Positions 34,532 to 44,359 of a DNA stretch of 64,000 nt are shown here, piece after piece. A program made the position numbers and the translations under genes. This DNA is from Streptomyces sp. NBRC 110611 (lineage in GTDB: Bacteria > Actinomycetota > Actinomycetes > Streptomycetales > Streptomycetaceae): the NCBI RefSeq assembly GCF_001590865.1, contig NZ_BBUY01000021.1, positions 35,170 through 99,169 on the forward strand. The letters run 5' to 3'. The notes under the pieces were generated by a model. The model was not told the origin of the DNA and did not search any database. It saw nothing but the letters and a program-made list of their open reading frames with translations. Every line of letters begins with the position of its first letter. Within the stretch, counting starts at the first letter, position 1.

Positions 34532-34689
34532 GGTTTTCTCAGACACCATCCGCTTGTCGAACGTGATCGTTTGATTCGGGGGGGCATGAACTCCGGCCGG
34601 TGGCGGGAGAGATGGCCTGCATCGCGTACAGGCCCTCGTGCCCGCTGACCGAGGGTTGCCGGGCGTTCCCGGCGGTGATGTACGACCGG

Positions 34690-34720
34690 CCGGTCAGGGC
34701 CCGGGGCAGGCCCTGACCGG
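34690..34720. terminator. Bidirectional hairpin between convergent operons
   Basis: Perfect 12-bp arms CCGGTCAGGGCC and GGCCCTGACCGG flank a 7-nt loop, midway between the DUF1963-like gene and the end of the M60 metallopeptidase gene. Confidence 0.8.
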
Positions 34721-34750
34721 CTCGTCGCAACCGCCGGCTCACACGATCAT

Positions 34751-36593
34751 TCAGACGCCCTGCTGCTCGGCATCCGGGTCCGTGTCGGCCTCGTCACCGG
34801 GCAGCGGAGGCCGCAGGAGGGGCCAGTCCGCACCCTTGGGCCTCCACGACTGCAGGCTGGTGTCCCGCGTTCCCCTGAGTTCGATCCTGGTGTACTCGTC
34901 GTCGGACAAGACCCAGTACTGGGCGCCGGTGCCGGTGGCCGAGCCGGGCACCTGCATCACCGAGTCGAGGGTGCTTCGTCCTTTGAGGGAGGGCCAGTTG
35001 TCCGAGATGCTGCGCCAGTCCTGGAGATGGGTGTCCGTGGTGCCGGTGAGCTTGATCTTGGCGTACTGGTCGCCACTGAAGATGTAGTACTCGCCGCTGG
35101 TGCCGGGAACCGCCAGAGAGGCATCCACCTGGGTCCTTCCCCGCAGGGAGGGCCAGTTGCCGGTCGTCACATCCCGCCAGGACACCACGATACGGCTTGA
35201 TCCGTCGGCTCCCACCGCGAGCCTGGCGTACCGGCCGCCCGAGAAGATCCAGTATTCCCCCCGTGTTCGGCGTACTGCCGGACCCCGGGACCTGCAGGAT
35301 GTTCTCGCCGAATCCTGCGGAGTACGCGGGCAGACGGAGCGTGGTGAGGTCATGGTCGGGTGCCGGGAGTTTCAGCGCGGCGATGGCCTCGCGCGTCCTG
35401 GCGTCGGGCTTCATTCCCCACCTGACGAAGAAGCCCGTGAGGTCCTTCCCCGCAGCCTTGGAAGCGGTCAGCATGAAGTACTTCCGGTACTGGGCGTCTC
35501 CTTGGTACAGAGCGCTGTTCCCGTTCGCACGCGCCTCCTTGTGGAAGTTGGGGTAGTACCCTTCCCCGAAAGCCAGACGGAGCTGTTCGTGCATCACGAG
35601 GCGGACGAAGAGGTCGGCCTTGGCGATGTCTTTCTCCGCTTCCGGGATGGCCAGGTACGTCTGCGCCGCATCGTTGGAGTCCGCTGCCCGGGACTTCTGG
35701 CCCAACGCGCGCTGAACAGCCAACGAGTAGATGTTCACGCTTGTCTCGTCGAGGACACCCGGCGTCCAGGAGATCTGCTGATGCATATGGCCCAGTTCAT
35801 GCCAGATGCCCCAGGAATCGTTCAACCCCTTGACCGTGAGCATCAGCCGGTCGTAGCCCCAGCTGTTCGGGAGGGAGACTCGGAAGTTGGACGCGTTCGG
35901 ATTTCCGTCCACTTTCTCGGACACCAGGATCCACAGGGGCGTCCTCATGTCGCGGGCGGTACGACCGTCCTGTCCGCTCACACCGTCCTCGAACTGCTGG
36001 ATACGTTCCCACGCGTTCAGCAGCTCGTCAGGGTTCTGGTCCCGGTGGCGCAGCGCGCTCTCACGCCACACGGTGAGCACGGTTTGCTCACCGACCAGTT
36101 GGACAGGGGAGCGGTTCTCCTTCATCTCCGCGTGATCGAGCATCCACGGCCAGTCGGCGGGAGTGTGCTCACCCTGCCGGTAGACCGGGACGCGCCGGAT
36201 ACCCGAACCGGTGATCTCGATGCGCGCCGAGGCTTTCGCAGACCACATGTCGGAAACCGCGCGGATCCAGACCAGACCGCCGGTGGCGTCCTGGATTTTA
36301 TTGACTCCCGCGGCGAGTTGATAAGTGCGCGGATCTTCTGTGCCCTCCTGGAGGAAACCGCCATACCCGTGGGTCCCGACAACAGCTTCCATCGTCGTCC
36401 CCGCCGGGATACCGGAGACCTCGATCACGATGGGTTCATCGGCATTGGCGTAGGCGCCGGTCGGCTGCGTGTCGGAGCGCTGGAACCACAGGCCGAGCCG
36501 CTTCCTTTCCGCTTCGCTCGAGGGGGTGATGCGGAATTCGTGGCCGCCCGCCATTTTCACGTCTACCGGGTTGCACTCTGTGGCGTATTCCAT
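34751..36593 (-). pseudogene. M60-type zinc metallopeptidase with C-terminal hemopexin-like repeats (one-base frameshift)
   Basis: The start at 36593 has GGAGGGCATC upstream. Residues ~1-440 are an enhancin/M60-like peptidase: an N-terminal beta domain (PIVIEVSGIPAGTTMEAVVGTHGYGGF), then WGIWHELGHMHQQISW with HExxH and downstream ETSVNIYSLAVQ as third zinc ligand, the gluzincin pattern of mucin-degrading M60 enzymes. After VPGSGSTPNTG a G6/C6 tract (about 35258) shifts the frame. In the other frame three hemopexin-like repeats follow (EYWIFSGGRYARL, EYYIFSGDQYAKI, QYWVLSDDEYTRI), ending at 34751. Removing one G restores them. Without repair, a 600-residue protein ending at 34794 is made. No signal peptide. 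It is last in the DUF6603 operon. Confidence 0.82.
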
Positions 36594-36654
36594 GATGCCC
36601 TCCGATCGTTCACTGCTGAAGTCCGGCAAAGCGAACCAAGCCCACCCCGCCCGC

Positions 36655-38172
36655 TCAGTTGGGCGTGCTGTCGGGGTCGGCCCGTGGCGCGTCGTCAGCC
36701 TGTGCTGCTCCCCCGCTGTCCGCGTTCTCCGGCGCGTCCAGCGTTGTGCCGGTGGAGTCCCGGGACACCTGCCATTCGTCCGAGTTCACGCGATTGCCTG
36801 GCTTCCACCTGAACACACGTGCCCGGTCACCGTCGTAGTCGAAATAGTCGTTGGCGGCGTAGAGCCATCCCGGATACCTGGTGTTCTTGAGGCCGATCGT
36901 GTCGTTGTGGCAGATGGCACCCTTGCCGTTCCGGGTGATGTCCTGCGATGCCGACAGTCTGGCGGCGGAGAGCGTCCCCGCTACGCTGAGGCCCCCGGTG
37001 ACCGTGCCGTTGACCTGCAAGTCCTGCCCCGCGATGAGCTTGTTGGGCGTGTAGACGGTGACGTTGTGGTAGAACACCGACTCGCCGGCCGAACCCGTCT
37101 TGAACGCCTGGTTGACCTGGACGTCCCCGTCCGCGGTCAGCTTCCCCGCAACCCCGAGCGTCCCCGAGACGGTCGTGTTGCCCGTGACGCCCAGCGTGCT
37201 CTTCGCGGTCACCGCTCCGGTCACCTCGAGTGCCTGCTCGGCCTTCACCGCGCCCTGGGCGGTCAGCGGCCCGCTCACCGTCAGGCTCGCCAGCGTCTGG
37301 TCCGTGACACACACCGTCAGGTGGTCCCACCGGGTCACATACCCACCGTCCGGCGTCGGCGTCACCGTCTTCAGTGCGAACGCCGTGTCCCGTGCCATCC
37401 GGCCGGCCGCCACCGGGTACGCGCTCCCGCCCGCGATCGAGGAATCCGTCACCCGCTCCCCGTCCATGTACAACTCGTGGTTGTCGCCGCGCGCATGGTG
37501 CCACTCCAGCCGTACCGGCGCCCCTGCCCCGATCCGTGTCGCCGGCGGCCCACCGACCCCGGTGACGGCCACCAGCGCCCGCCCGACCCCCGGCGAGGGA
37601 TCCGCCCCGCTCCGGAACGGGAACTTCGCGACCTCCAGCACCCCGGAGTTGGGCGTGGTCGGGATGGTGGACCCGGTGGTCGCCCACTCCTCGATCCCGA
37701 TCCGGGCGACACCCGTCTTGTTGCTCACCGCGATGTTCTTCAAGGTGATGTACAGCCCGTCGACCGTGACCTCGCTCGCCCCGCCCCTCGGCTCCACGCT
37801 GAACCGCACCTTCGACGGTTCGCCCGTCGTCTCCCCCGCCGCCGGGAACACCGCCGTCTCGGCTGTCGGCACGGCGAGCAGCACGTCCGGCTGCGGACCG
37901 ACGATCGTCCAGCCCGACGAGGGCTCGACGTACCCCGAGATGCCCTCTCCCTTGAGCGCCAGGTCCTGGGCTAGCGAACCCACCGGCAGCACGATCGCGA
38001 TACGGCTGCACCGCACCGGCGTGCTGCCGCTGTTGGAGATGACGAGGTCGATGGCCCCGTAGGCCAGCTCGTCCTCGTTGCCGGGGCCGACCTTGGGCGG
38101 GCTGACGGTCAGCGGATTGGGGACGGTTGTCAGCGCGTAGCTGAGCACACACGGCGTGGACGCGTCGGTCAT
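36655..38172 (-). CDS. Fibre-like repeat protein of the DUF6603 operon
   Basis: The 505-residue protein starts inside the previous stop (ATGA, 38169-38172). Residues ~1-300 are beta-rich, with ITLKNIAVSNKTGVARIGIEEW. Residues ~305-430 are short repeats of the type LTVSGPLTAQGAVKAEQALEV, TGNTTVSGTLGVAGKLTADGDV and LQVNGTVTGGLSVAGTLSAARL, typical of trimeric beta-helical phage tail fibres and exosporium-like stalks. A small C-terminal domain (KNTRYPGWLYAANDYFDYDGDRARVFRW) may be the tip. The tail is acidic and disordered. A structural or ligand-binding role is inferred. Confidence 0.78.
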   Translation of the reverse strand: MTDASTPCVLSYALTTVPNPLTVSPPKVGPGNEDELAYGAIDLVISNSGSTPVRCSRIAIVLPVGSLAQDLALKGEGISGYVEPSSGWTIVGPQPDVLLAVPTAETAVFPAAGETTGEPSKVRFSVEPRGGASEVTVDGLYITLKNIAVSNKTGVARIGIEEWATTGSTIPTTPNSGVLEVAKFPFRSGADPSPGVGRALVAVTGVGGPPATRIGAGAPVRLEWHHARGDNHELYMDGERVTDSSIAGGSAYPVAAGRMARDTAFALKTVTPTPDGGYVTRWDHLTVCVTDQTLASLTVSGPLTAQGAVKAEQALEVTGAVTAKSTLGVTGNTTVSGTLGVAGKLTADGDVQVNQAFKTGSAGESVFYHNVTVYTPNKLIAGQDLQVNGTVTGGLSVAGTLSAARLSASQDITRNGKGAICHNDTIGLKNTRYPGWLYAANDYFDYDGDRARVFRWKPGNRVNSDEWQVSRDSTGTTLDAPENADSGGAAQADDAPRADPDSTPN

Positions 38173-41100
38173 CGGCGGTCTCCTTCGGTCTGGTCGGCGT
38201 CGCTGGTCGGGCGCAGGGTGAGGCGGCCGGTGCGCAGGTCGGGGGCCGGGTGCGGGTGGCGAGGTTCGCCGTCGGAGGCGTGTGTGGCGGTCTCGCTCCA
38301 CGCGTCGGCGGTCTCGTTCTGCACCCAGGTCCAGGTGCCGTAGCGGTCCGAGGGGCGCGGCAGGACGAGCGCGGGCGGCTCCCCGGCGCGTACCGCTTCC
38401 GGGCCCGGTGCGTAGGCGCTCACCGGCAGCGGCCCCAGCCGGAAGGACACCGGGAGCTGGGCGAGCGGCGGTTCCACCAGCCGGGCGGGCAGGCGGACCT
38501 CGGCACACGGCAGGACGTCGGTGGTGGCGTGCACTGTGCCGCGCGGGTCGGCGAGCAGGGTGAGGAAGGCGGCGTTGTGGTGGTCCGGGTCGCTGCCCGG
38601 CGGCCTGGCCGGGAGTTTCAGCGATGCGCCGGTGCCGATCGGGTCGAAGTAGTTCCGTGCCTCCTCGGGGAGTTCGGCGTCACTCAGCACTGTGTGCAGG
38701 ATGCGGTAGTCGGTGGTGCGGTGCTCCCCGTGGAAGTAGCCCACCAGCCCGTCCGTGAGCTCGTTGCGTTCGCCGAGCCGGACGGGCCAGCGGTAGCCGG
38801 GGTATTCCGGTGCCTGCGGATCGCGCAGGTTCTGCCACGCGGGGTCGGCGTACGGCGGCCCGTCGAGATCAAGGCCGAAGCGTACCCGCATCAGTGCCAG
38901 CGGACGGCCGACGAGCACGCTCGGGGTGTACGGGGGTGCCGCGTCACCGGTCGGGGCGGTGGTGGACAGTGTGCGGTCGATGACCGCGAGGAGGGAACGG
39001 AGCGCGGCCGGGCCCCGGTCGGGGGCGACCAGCGCGGTCAGGAAGCCGTGCAGGTGCGGGTAGTTGTCGCGCAGGTCGTCGAGCGTGCGGTACCGCGAGT
39101 ACGGCAGCGCGTGCCACGTCACCCGTGGGACGCCGCTCGGCGGCAGGGTGGTGCGCAGCTCGCCGAGCGGGGCGCCGTCGGGCCCGTATGCGTACAGTGC
39201 GCGGTCGAGGTAGCCGGGGACCAGCCAGGCGGAGACGGGGGTGGTGCCGGGGTCGCTCGCGGTGAGGACCGGGTTGAGGTCGTTGCGGGCGTCGAGCAGG
39301 GTGAAGCCGGCGCGGGCGGGCTGGGTCAGTCGTGGGGTGAGCTGGGTGAAGCGGTACCAGGTGGGCGGGTTGATGGTCCAGTGGCCCTGGCCCGGATTCC
39401 CGGGGTCCTTCAGGGAGGGAGTGAGCTCTTCGGGCAGCTCGGGCGCGAAGCGGCGTGCGGGCACGCCGACGCCGATGACGTCCCCGGGCTCGTTGCCGGG
39501 TGCGAACCGCAGGGCGTGCGGGTCCGGGAAGATCGCGGGCAGGGCGTGTCCGAAGCGGTCGATGACGGCGAGCCGGGCGAAGGCGAACTGCCCTGCGCGC
39601 AGCGGCTGGTACGGGCTCGGGTTCCAGCCGGTGAACGGGCGCGGGAGGGCACCCGGGTCGGGCGGCAGGGTACGGGCGGCGGCCTCGCTGAGCGCGGTGC
39701 GCAGGTCGGCCGGCAGCTCGGCGTGCGGGTCGAGGGCGGCCGGGGTGGCGGCCCTGGCGGTGAGCTGTTCGGTGAAGCCGGCCAGGGGCTGGGAGAACCA
39801 GTCGGCGTCCTCCTCGACCTGCCGGGCCAGTGCCCGCAACGCGCCGGCGCCCGGCCCCGGATGGGTGCGGGCGTACTGGCGCAGCGCGGCGGCCAGGGTC
39901 TGCGCGGGGGCCGGGGTGAGGAACTGCCGGCCGCTGAGCGTGACCGGGACGGAGTGGGCACCGGTGCCGAGCCAGTGGTACTCGGTGCCGTCGAAGCTCC
40001 AGTTGTCGCGCCCTGGTGCGCCGCCGCCCGGCTCGCCCTGCCATGCGATGGGGAAGTAGTCGACCTTCCACTCGAAGAACAGCGGCTGCCAGGGCTGCCG
40101 CCACTGTGCGGTGTACGCGCCGGGGGTGCCGATGGCGTGGGTGCACGGGGTGCGCATGGCTGCCGCCAGGGCCACCACGTCCCCGGTGAAGCCGGTGACC
40201 GCCGCGAGCGTACGGGCATTGGCGGAGGCCAGGTGGAACAGCTCGCGCAGCAGGGCCGGCAGCACGCCGGACAGTCCGTCGGGGGAAGGGAGGTGGGGCG
40301 GCTTCGGGGTCTGGTCGTCGGTCGCGGAGACCGGGGTGCCCGTGACCCGTACGCCGGTGACGAGCGCGTCCGGCCAGCGGCACACCAGCGGTGGGGCGGC
40401 GTCCTGCTCGCTGTCGTCGTAGCCGCCCTCGCGCACGGTGTACGGGTCCGCGGCGGCCAGCTGCTCCGGGCCGGGCGGGATCGGACGGTCCTTCGTCCCC
40501 CGGATGACCACGACCGGGTCGTTGGGCCGGTGGTGGTCGGGGAGGACGGCACGCTTGAGGACGACCTCGGCGCCGGGCAGGCCGTGCTTCTCCTGGTAGT
40601 CGCGGATGGCGTCGGCGAGTTCGTCGGGGGTGTCACCCCACGGGATGTTCCGCCGTGCGGCGGCCACCGCATCGCGGGTGGCCCTGGCCTCGGCGGTCGC
40701 GGCGGTCACCTTCGCGTTGAGCTCCCGGCGATAGGCACCGGGTTCCTCCCCCGGCGCCTCCGGCACCTTCGGCAGGTTCGCCGCCCACCACAGGTCGTAC
40801 AGGCGGCGCTGCGCCGCGATCAGGTCCCGTACCGCGGCGTCGTGCGCTGCCTGGGCCGCGTTCAGCTCGGCGAGAGCTCGGGCATGGGCGGTCCGTGCCG
40901 TACGGGGCCGGCGGTGGCGTACGGGCTTCGGCTTCTCGGCCTCCTCCAGCACCCAGGTGTATCCGCCGGGCTCGGGAGTGAACCAGGAGGCGTGCACGGC
41001 GCGTTCGGCGTGGATCTCGCCGTCGGGTTCTTCGAGCAGGTCGAGCACCCCGGAGTGCACCGCCGACAGCAGTGCGGCCAGTTCGGGCGGGGAGCCGGCC

Positions 41101-42029
41101 CGGCGGGCCGCGTACTCCTTGAGTGCCTTGGTGGCGTGCTCGGTGTTGTTGCCGACCGCGACGGTGACATAGTCGGGCCGGTCGGAGGCGGGCAGGCCGC
41201 TGCCCCGGCGCTGCCACCGCACGTCCAGCGCGGTGCCATGGCAGACCGTGCGGGCGGCATCGGGCGCCGTGCCGGTGGCCGTCCAGCCGAGCGCGGCCAT
41301 CCGTTGCGCGAGGTCGCCGGCGAGCGGATCGGCGGCGGGGTCGCCGTACCAGCCCGCGACCAGGTAGTTGAGCTGATAGGCGGTGTCCGGGTCGAGGTCG
41401 TCGGTGCGGTCGTGCACGGAGAACACGTCGAGGTTGTACGGCTGGTACGCGGCGAAGGTCGGCAGCCCCGGGCCGACGGCGGTCAGGAACAGGCCGCCGG
41501 GCGTGCCGGGTTCGCGCCATGCGCCGTCGGCGAGGTCGATACGGCGGCCGATGCGGGTGAGGCGGCCGTCCCGGTCCAGGTAGCTGCTGGAGCCGTGGGC
41601 CGGGTCCAGGTGGTCGCTCTCGACGATCCAGCCGGTGTCGGTCCGTGCCCCGGAGCTGTCGGCGACGGCCTGCCGGACGACGAGCCAGCGGTTGGGCACC
41701 AGCGGGAAGACCGGGACGCCGTCGCCCCGCTCGTCCACACCGTGGGTGAGGGCTTGCGGCAACTGCCAGTGCAGGTAGACGCCCTCGCGGCCGGGGTCGG
41801 CGTTGAAGGCGGTGTCGGCGTTGGAGAACGCGGGCGGTTCGGGCGAGAGGTTGAGCCGGGTCAGCGCGTAGTTGGCCTGCCAGCGCTGGAAGACCTCGGC
41901 GCACCGGACGCGTTCGTTGACGGTGAGCGCCTCGATCTGCATCGGGACGACGAGAGGTTGCGAGCCCGGTGCCGCAGAGGGTGGCGTCACGGCGCTGTCC
42001 TGCCCTTCCTTCGGGGTGTTCGCGGTCAT
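38169..42029 (-). CDS. Large uncharacterised protein of the DUF6603 operon (1,286 residues)
   Basis: Starts MTANTPKEGQDSAV by ATGA overlap (42026-42029). There is no signal peptide or transmembrane helix. The N-terminal ~360 residues contain LVVPMQIEALTVNERVRC, GVYLHWQLPQALTHG and VPNRWLVVRQAV. A helical, coiled-coil-like region (about 376-463, ALAELNAAQAAHDAAVRDLIAAQRRL) follows. The C-terminal ~800 residues include WQPLFFEWKVDYFPIAW, SGRQFLTPAPAQTLAAAL, FGHALPAIFPDPHALRF and LVGRPLALMRVRFGLDLDG. I do not recognise a characterised family. Its size and coupling suggest a structural subunit. Confidence 0.8.
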   Translation of the reverse strand: MTANTPKEGQDSAVTPPSAAPGSQPLVVPMQIEALTVNERVRCAEVFQRWQANYALTRLNLSPEPPAFSNADTAFNADPGREGVYLHWQLPQALTHGVDERGDGVPVFPLVPNRWLVVRQAVADSSGARTDTGWIVESDHLDPAHGSSSYLDRDGRLTRIGRRIDLADGAWREPGTPGGLFLTAVGPGLPTFAAYQPYNLDVFSVHDRTDDLDPDTAYQLNYLVAGWYGDPAADPLAGDLAQRMAALGWTATGTAPDAARTVCHGTALDVRWQRRGSGLPASDRPDYVTVAVGNNTEHATKALKEYAARRAGSPPELAALLSAVHSGVLDLLEEPDGEIHAERAVHASWFTPEPGGYTWVLEEAEKPKPVRHRRPRTARTAHARALAELNAAQAAHDAAVRDLIAAQRRLYDLWWAANLPKVPEAPGEEPGAYRRELNAKVTAATAEARATRDAVAAARRNIPWGDTPDELADAIRDYQEKHGLPGAEVVLKRAVLPDHHRPNDPVVVIRGTKDRPIPPGPEQLAAADPYTVREGGYDDSEQDAAPPLVCRWPDALVTGVRVTGTPVSATDDQTPKPPHLPSPDGLSGVLPALLRELFHLASANARTLAAVTGFTGDVVALAAAMRTPCTHAIGTPGAYTAQWRQPWQPLFFEWKVDYFPIAWQGEPGGGAPGRDNWSFDGTEYHWLGTGAHSVPVTLSGRQFLTPAPAQTLAAALRQYARTHPGPGAGALRALARQVEEDADWFSQPLAGFTEQLTARAATPAALDPHAELPADLRTALSEAAARTLPPDPGALPRPFTGWNPSPYQPLRAGQFAFARLAVIDRFGHALPAIFPDPHALRFAPGNEPGDVIGVGVPARRFAPELPEELTPSLKDPGNPGQGHWTINPPTWYRFTQLTPRLTQPARAGFTLLDARNDLNPVLTASDPGTTPVSAWLVPGYLDRALYAYGPDGAPLGELRTTLPPSGVPRVTWHALPYSRYRTLDDLRDNYPHLHGFLTALVAPDRGPAALRSLLAVIDRTLSTTAPTGDAAPPYTPSVLVGRPLALMRVRFGLDLDGPPYADPAWQNLRDPQAPEYPGYRWPVRLGERNELTDGLVGYFHGEHRTTDYRILHTVLSDAELPEEARNYFDPIGTGASLKLPARPPGSDPDHHNAAFLTLLADPRGTVHATTDVLPCAEVRLPARLVEPPLAQLPVSFRLGPLPVSAYAPGPEAVRAGEPPALVLPRPSDRYGTWTWVQNETADAWSETATHASDGEPRHPHPAPDLRTGRLTLRPTSDADQTEGDRR

Positions 42030-44359
42030 CGGGGTGCCCCGGCACGGGTGATCAGCTGGCGGCGGGGCATGTTGACGAGCTGGACGGCGAGCCCGGCGGG
42101 GCCGAACTCGGCGGCGGCCTGCTGGCCGAGTTCGGTCAGCCGGGTGCCGAGTTTCCGCAGCAGCCGGTCGGCGGCGGCCGGGCGCAGGTCGAGAACGGCA
42201 GGGCGGCCCGCGGGGTCGGGGCGGAGGTAGGCGTCGAGTCCGTCGTCGCCGACGGGGCGCGGGAACGCCTCGCTGTCGATCTGCCGGGCGACATCCGGTG
42301 CGTCGACGCGCCGCAGGTCGATGACCCGCTTGCGGTCCAGGTCGAGATCGATGCCGAAGGACAGTCCCTCGGGCGGCTCGGCGAGCTCCACCTCGTCGGG
42401 CACCTGCTCGAAGAGGACCAGCAGGACGTCCGGTCCGAGGGCGTCCTGCCGCAGCACGGCCAGCGGCGTACGGCCCTCGCCGTGCCCCCGGTACGGGCGG
42501 ACGAGCAGCCCCGGGCACTCGTGCACCAGGGCGGAGCGGATCAGCACGCCCGCCCGCGGCGTCGGCTCCTGCGCGTCGGTACGGTTCCAGGGCGCGGCGA
42601 TCCGGGCGAGGGCGGCGTCGGTCTCGCCGGTGAGGGCGATGCCGGCCGCGCCGGAGACCAGCCCGGTGAGCCAGCCCTGGTCCACGTAGAACAGGCGCAG
42701 GGACTCGGCGGGCAGCGCACGCTCGTCGGGGACCAGGTCGGCGAAGGGGAGGGTGTGCAGCAGGCGCAGCCGCTGCAGCCATGCGCTGATCGGGGCGGCG
42801 GCGTCGGCGAGTTGGGCGGTGAGAGCGGTACGGAGCGCGTCCGGTGGGTCGGCGAGCAGCTCGGCGGTACGGGCGGCCCGGCCGGCCCCGCGCCGCCCGG
42901 CGGCGGGCGCGCGGTGGAACGGCTCGGGCGGGGGCGTGTGCCGTGATCCGTCCGGGTGCGTGCCGGCGCGCAGCAGCCGCGCGGCGGCGCCACCGGCGGC
43001 GAGCTCTTCGAGCAGGGTGCCGAAGGGGCGGGGGGTGAGGGCACGTGCGTCACCGGAGTCCGCGACGTCCAGCCCCACCGCCGCCAGCCGCTGCGCCAGC
43101 GCCGCCGCCCGGGTCCGGGCCTTCGCGTGCCAGGCCGTCAGCATGGCCGCGAAGTCCGCGTCCGCGAGCGCCAGTGCGCGTCCCAGGGTCCAGGCCGCGC
43201 CCCAGCCCGCGTCGAACAGCCCCCACGCCTTCTCGTACGCCATCAGCTGTGCGGCGCTCGTCCAGCCGGCGGCGGGCGCGGCCGGCAGGGGCTGCGCGGG
43301 CTCGGCGGTGAACGGCCCCCGGTACCAGGCACAGCTCCGCTCCCCGGTCTCCAGCCCGTACGTCAGCGGAACCCGGCCCGACACCAGCCGGGCCCGGGCC
43401 GTGGCGTACGCGGCGGGGTCGGCGCCGGCCGGCGGCTCGGGCGGGGGCTGGGGGACGCGCAGCAACAGGTCGCGTTCGTTGTGCTGCTGGTCGAAGAGGA
43501 AGTGCCGGACCCGCCCGGGGAAGCCTCCGCCCGGTGCGGGGTCGCTGAGGAACGACCAGCTCCGCAGTGCGGCCAGGCGGATGCGTACCCCGGCGGTCAG
43601 CCGCCCGGCGTCCGCGTCGGCGAGGATGGACCGGCAGCCTTCCAGCGCGACGAGGTGCGCGGCATAGCGGATCCGGTGTTCACGGTCGGGCAGCCGGTTG
43701 GCGAGGACGACCGCGTAGGTGCCCTCGGCGAGCTGTTCGCCGCGCAGTCCGGCATCCGTGCGCACCTCTCGAACGTGGGTCAGGTGGCGCAGTTCGTCGG
43801 TGCGCGGGACGACGGCCGTGAAGACGTCGCCGGGGATCTCCACGGTGTGGCAGATCGCGGTCGGGTCGCCCTCGATCTGCCGGACGCGTGGGTGCCGCAC
43901 CCCCGGCGCGTCGGCGAGCAGCTGCTCGGCGGTCAGGGGCACGGTGAGCCCGGCGGACTCGGGATCGCCGGGCAGCTCGCCGGCCGCGAACAGCAGCAGC
44001 GCCAGCCAGGGTTCGGCGGGTGGGGCCTCCAGCGCGCCGGGTTCGTCCAGACGGCGCATCCACGGCAGGAGCGGGTCGGTGAGCGTGAGGTGCGCGAGGG
44101 TCGTGGAGTAGTCGGAGCGGGCCTCGGGTGCCGGGTTGGCGGCGTGTACCTGCTCGTCGGCGAGGGCGAACTGCGGTGCGCGGACCTCGAAGATCTCCTC
44201 GACCGGCTTGAGGTAGTCGCCGGTGTCCCCCACCACGCCGGGCAGGGTCTGGGTGGCCTTGACCCGGTAGCGCCCGGCGTCGACGGCGGGCTCGCGGTTG
44301 TCCTGGAAGCGCAGGACGAAGCCGGGGTCGGCGGCGGGCGCGTGGCGCTGGTCCGTCAT
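42026..44359 (-). CDS. Uncharacterised protein of the DUF6603 operon (777 residues)
   Basis: Starts MTDQRHAPAADPGF with the ATG overlapping the DUF6603 stop (ATGA, 44356-44359). The beta-rich N-terminus (FVLRFQDNREPAVDAGRYRVKATQTL) is followed by FALADEQVHAANP, PWLALLLFAAGEL and THVREVRTD. A helical middle carries WGLFDAGWGAAWTLGRALALADADFAAMLTAWH. The C-terminal region has LRLFYVDQGWLTGLVSGAAGIAL and VLLVLFEQVPDEVELAEPPEGLSFGIDLD. No signal peptide and no known catalytic motif. It is co-translated with both neighbours. Confidence 0.8.
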   Translation of the reverse strand: MTDQRHAPAADPGFVLRFQDNREPAVDAGRYRVKATQTLPGVVGDTGDYLKPVEEIFEVRAPQFALADEQVHAANPAPEARSDYSTTLAHLTLTDPLLPWMRRLDEPGALEAPPAEPWLALLLFAAGELPGDPESAGLTVPLTAEQLLADAPGVRHPRVRQIEGDPTAICHTVEIPGDVFTAVVPRTDELRHLTHVREVRTDAGLRGEQLAEGTYAVVLANRLPDREHRIRYAAHLVALEGCRSILADADAGRLTAGVRIRLAALRSWSFLSDPAPGGGFPGRVRHFLFDQQHNERDLLLRVPQPPPEPPAGADPAAYATARARLVSGRVPLTYGLETGERSCAWYRGPFTAEPAQPLPAAPAAGWTSAAQLMAYEKAWGLFDAGWGAAWTLGRALALADADFAAMLTAWHAKARTRAAALAQRLAAVGLDVADSGDARALTPRPFGTLLEELAAGGAAARLLRAGTHPDGSRHTPPPEPFHRAPAAGRRGAGRAARTAELLADPPDALRTALTAQLADAAAPISAWLQRLRLLHTLPFADLVPDERALPAESLRLFYVDQGWLTGLVSGAAGIALTGETDAALARIAAPWNRTDAQEPTPRAGVLIRSALVHECPGLLVRPYRGHGEGRTPLAVLRQDALGPDVLLVLFEQVPDEVELAEPPEGLSFGIDLDLDRKRVIDLRRVDAPDVARQIDSEAFPRPVGDDGLDAYLRPDPAGRPAVLDLRPAAADRLLRKLGTRLTELGQQAAAEFGPAGLAVQLVNMPRRQLITRAGAPR

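Noticed and set aside
38250-42230. Long plus-strand open frame antisense to the 1,286-residue protein
   Set aside because: Composition artefact of high GC; the minus-strand gene is coupled to both neighbours by ATGA overlaps.
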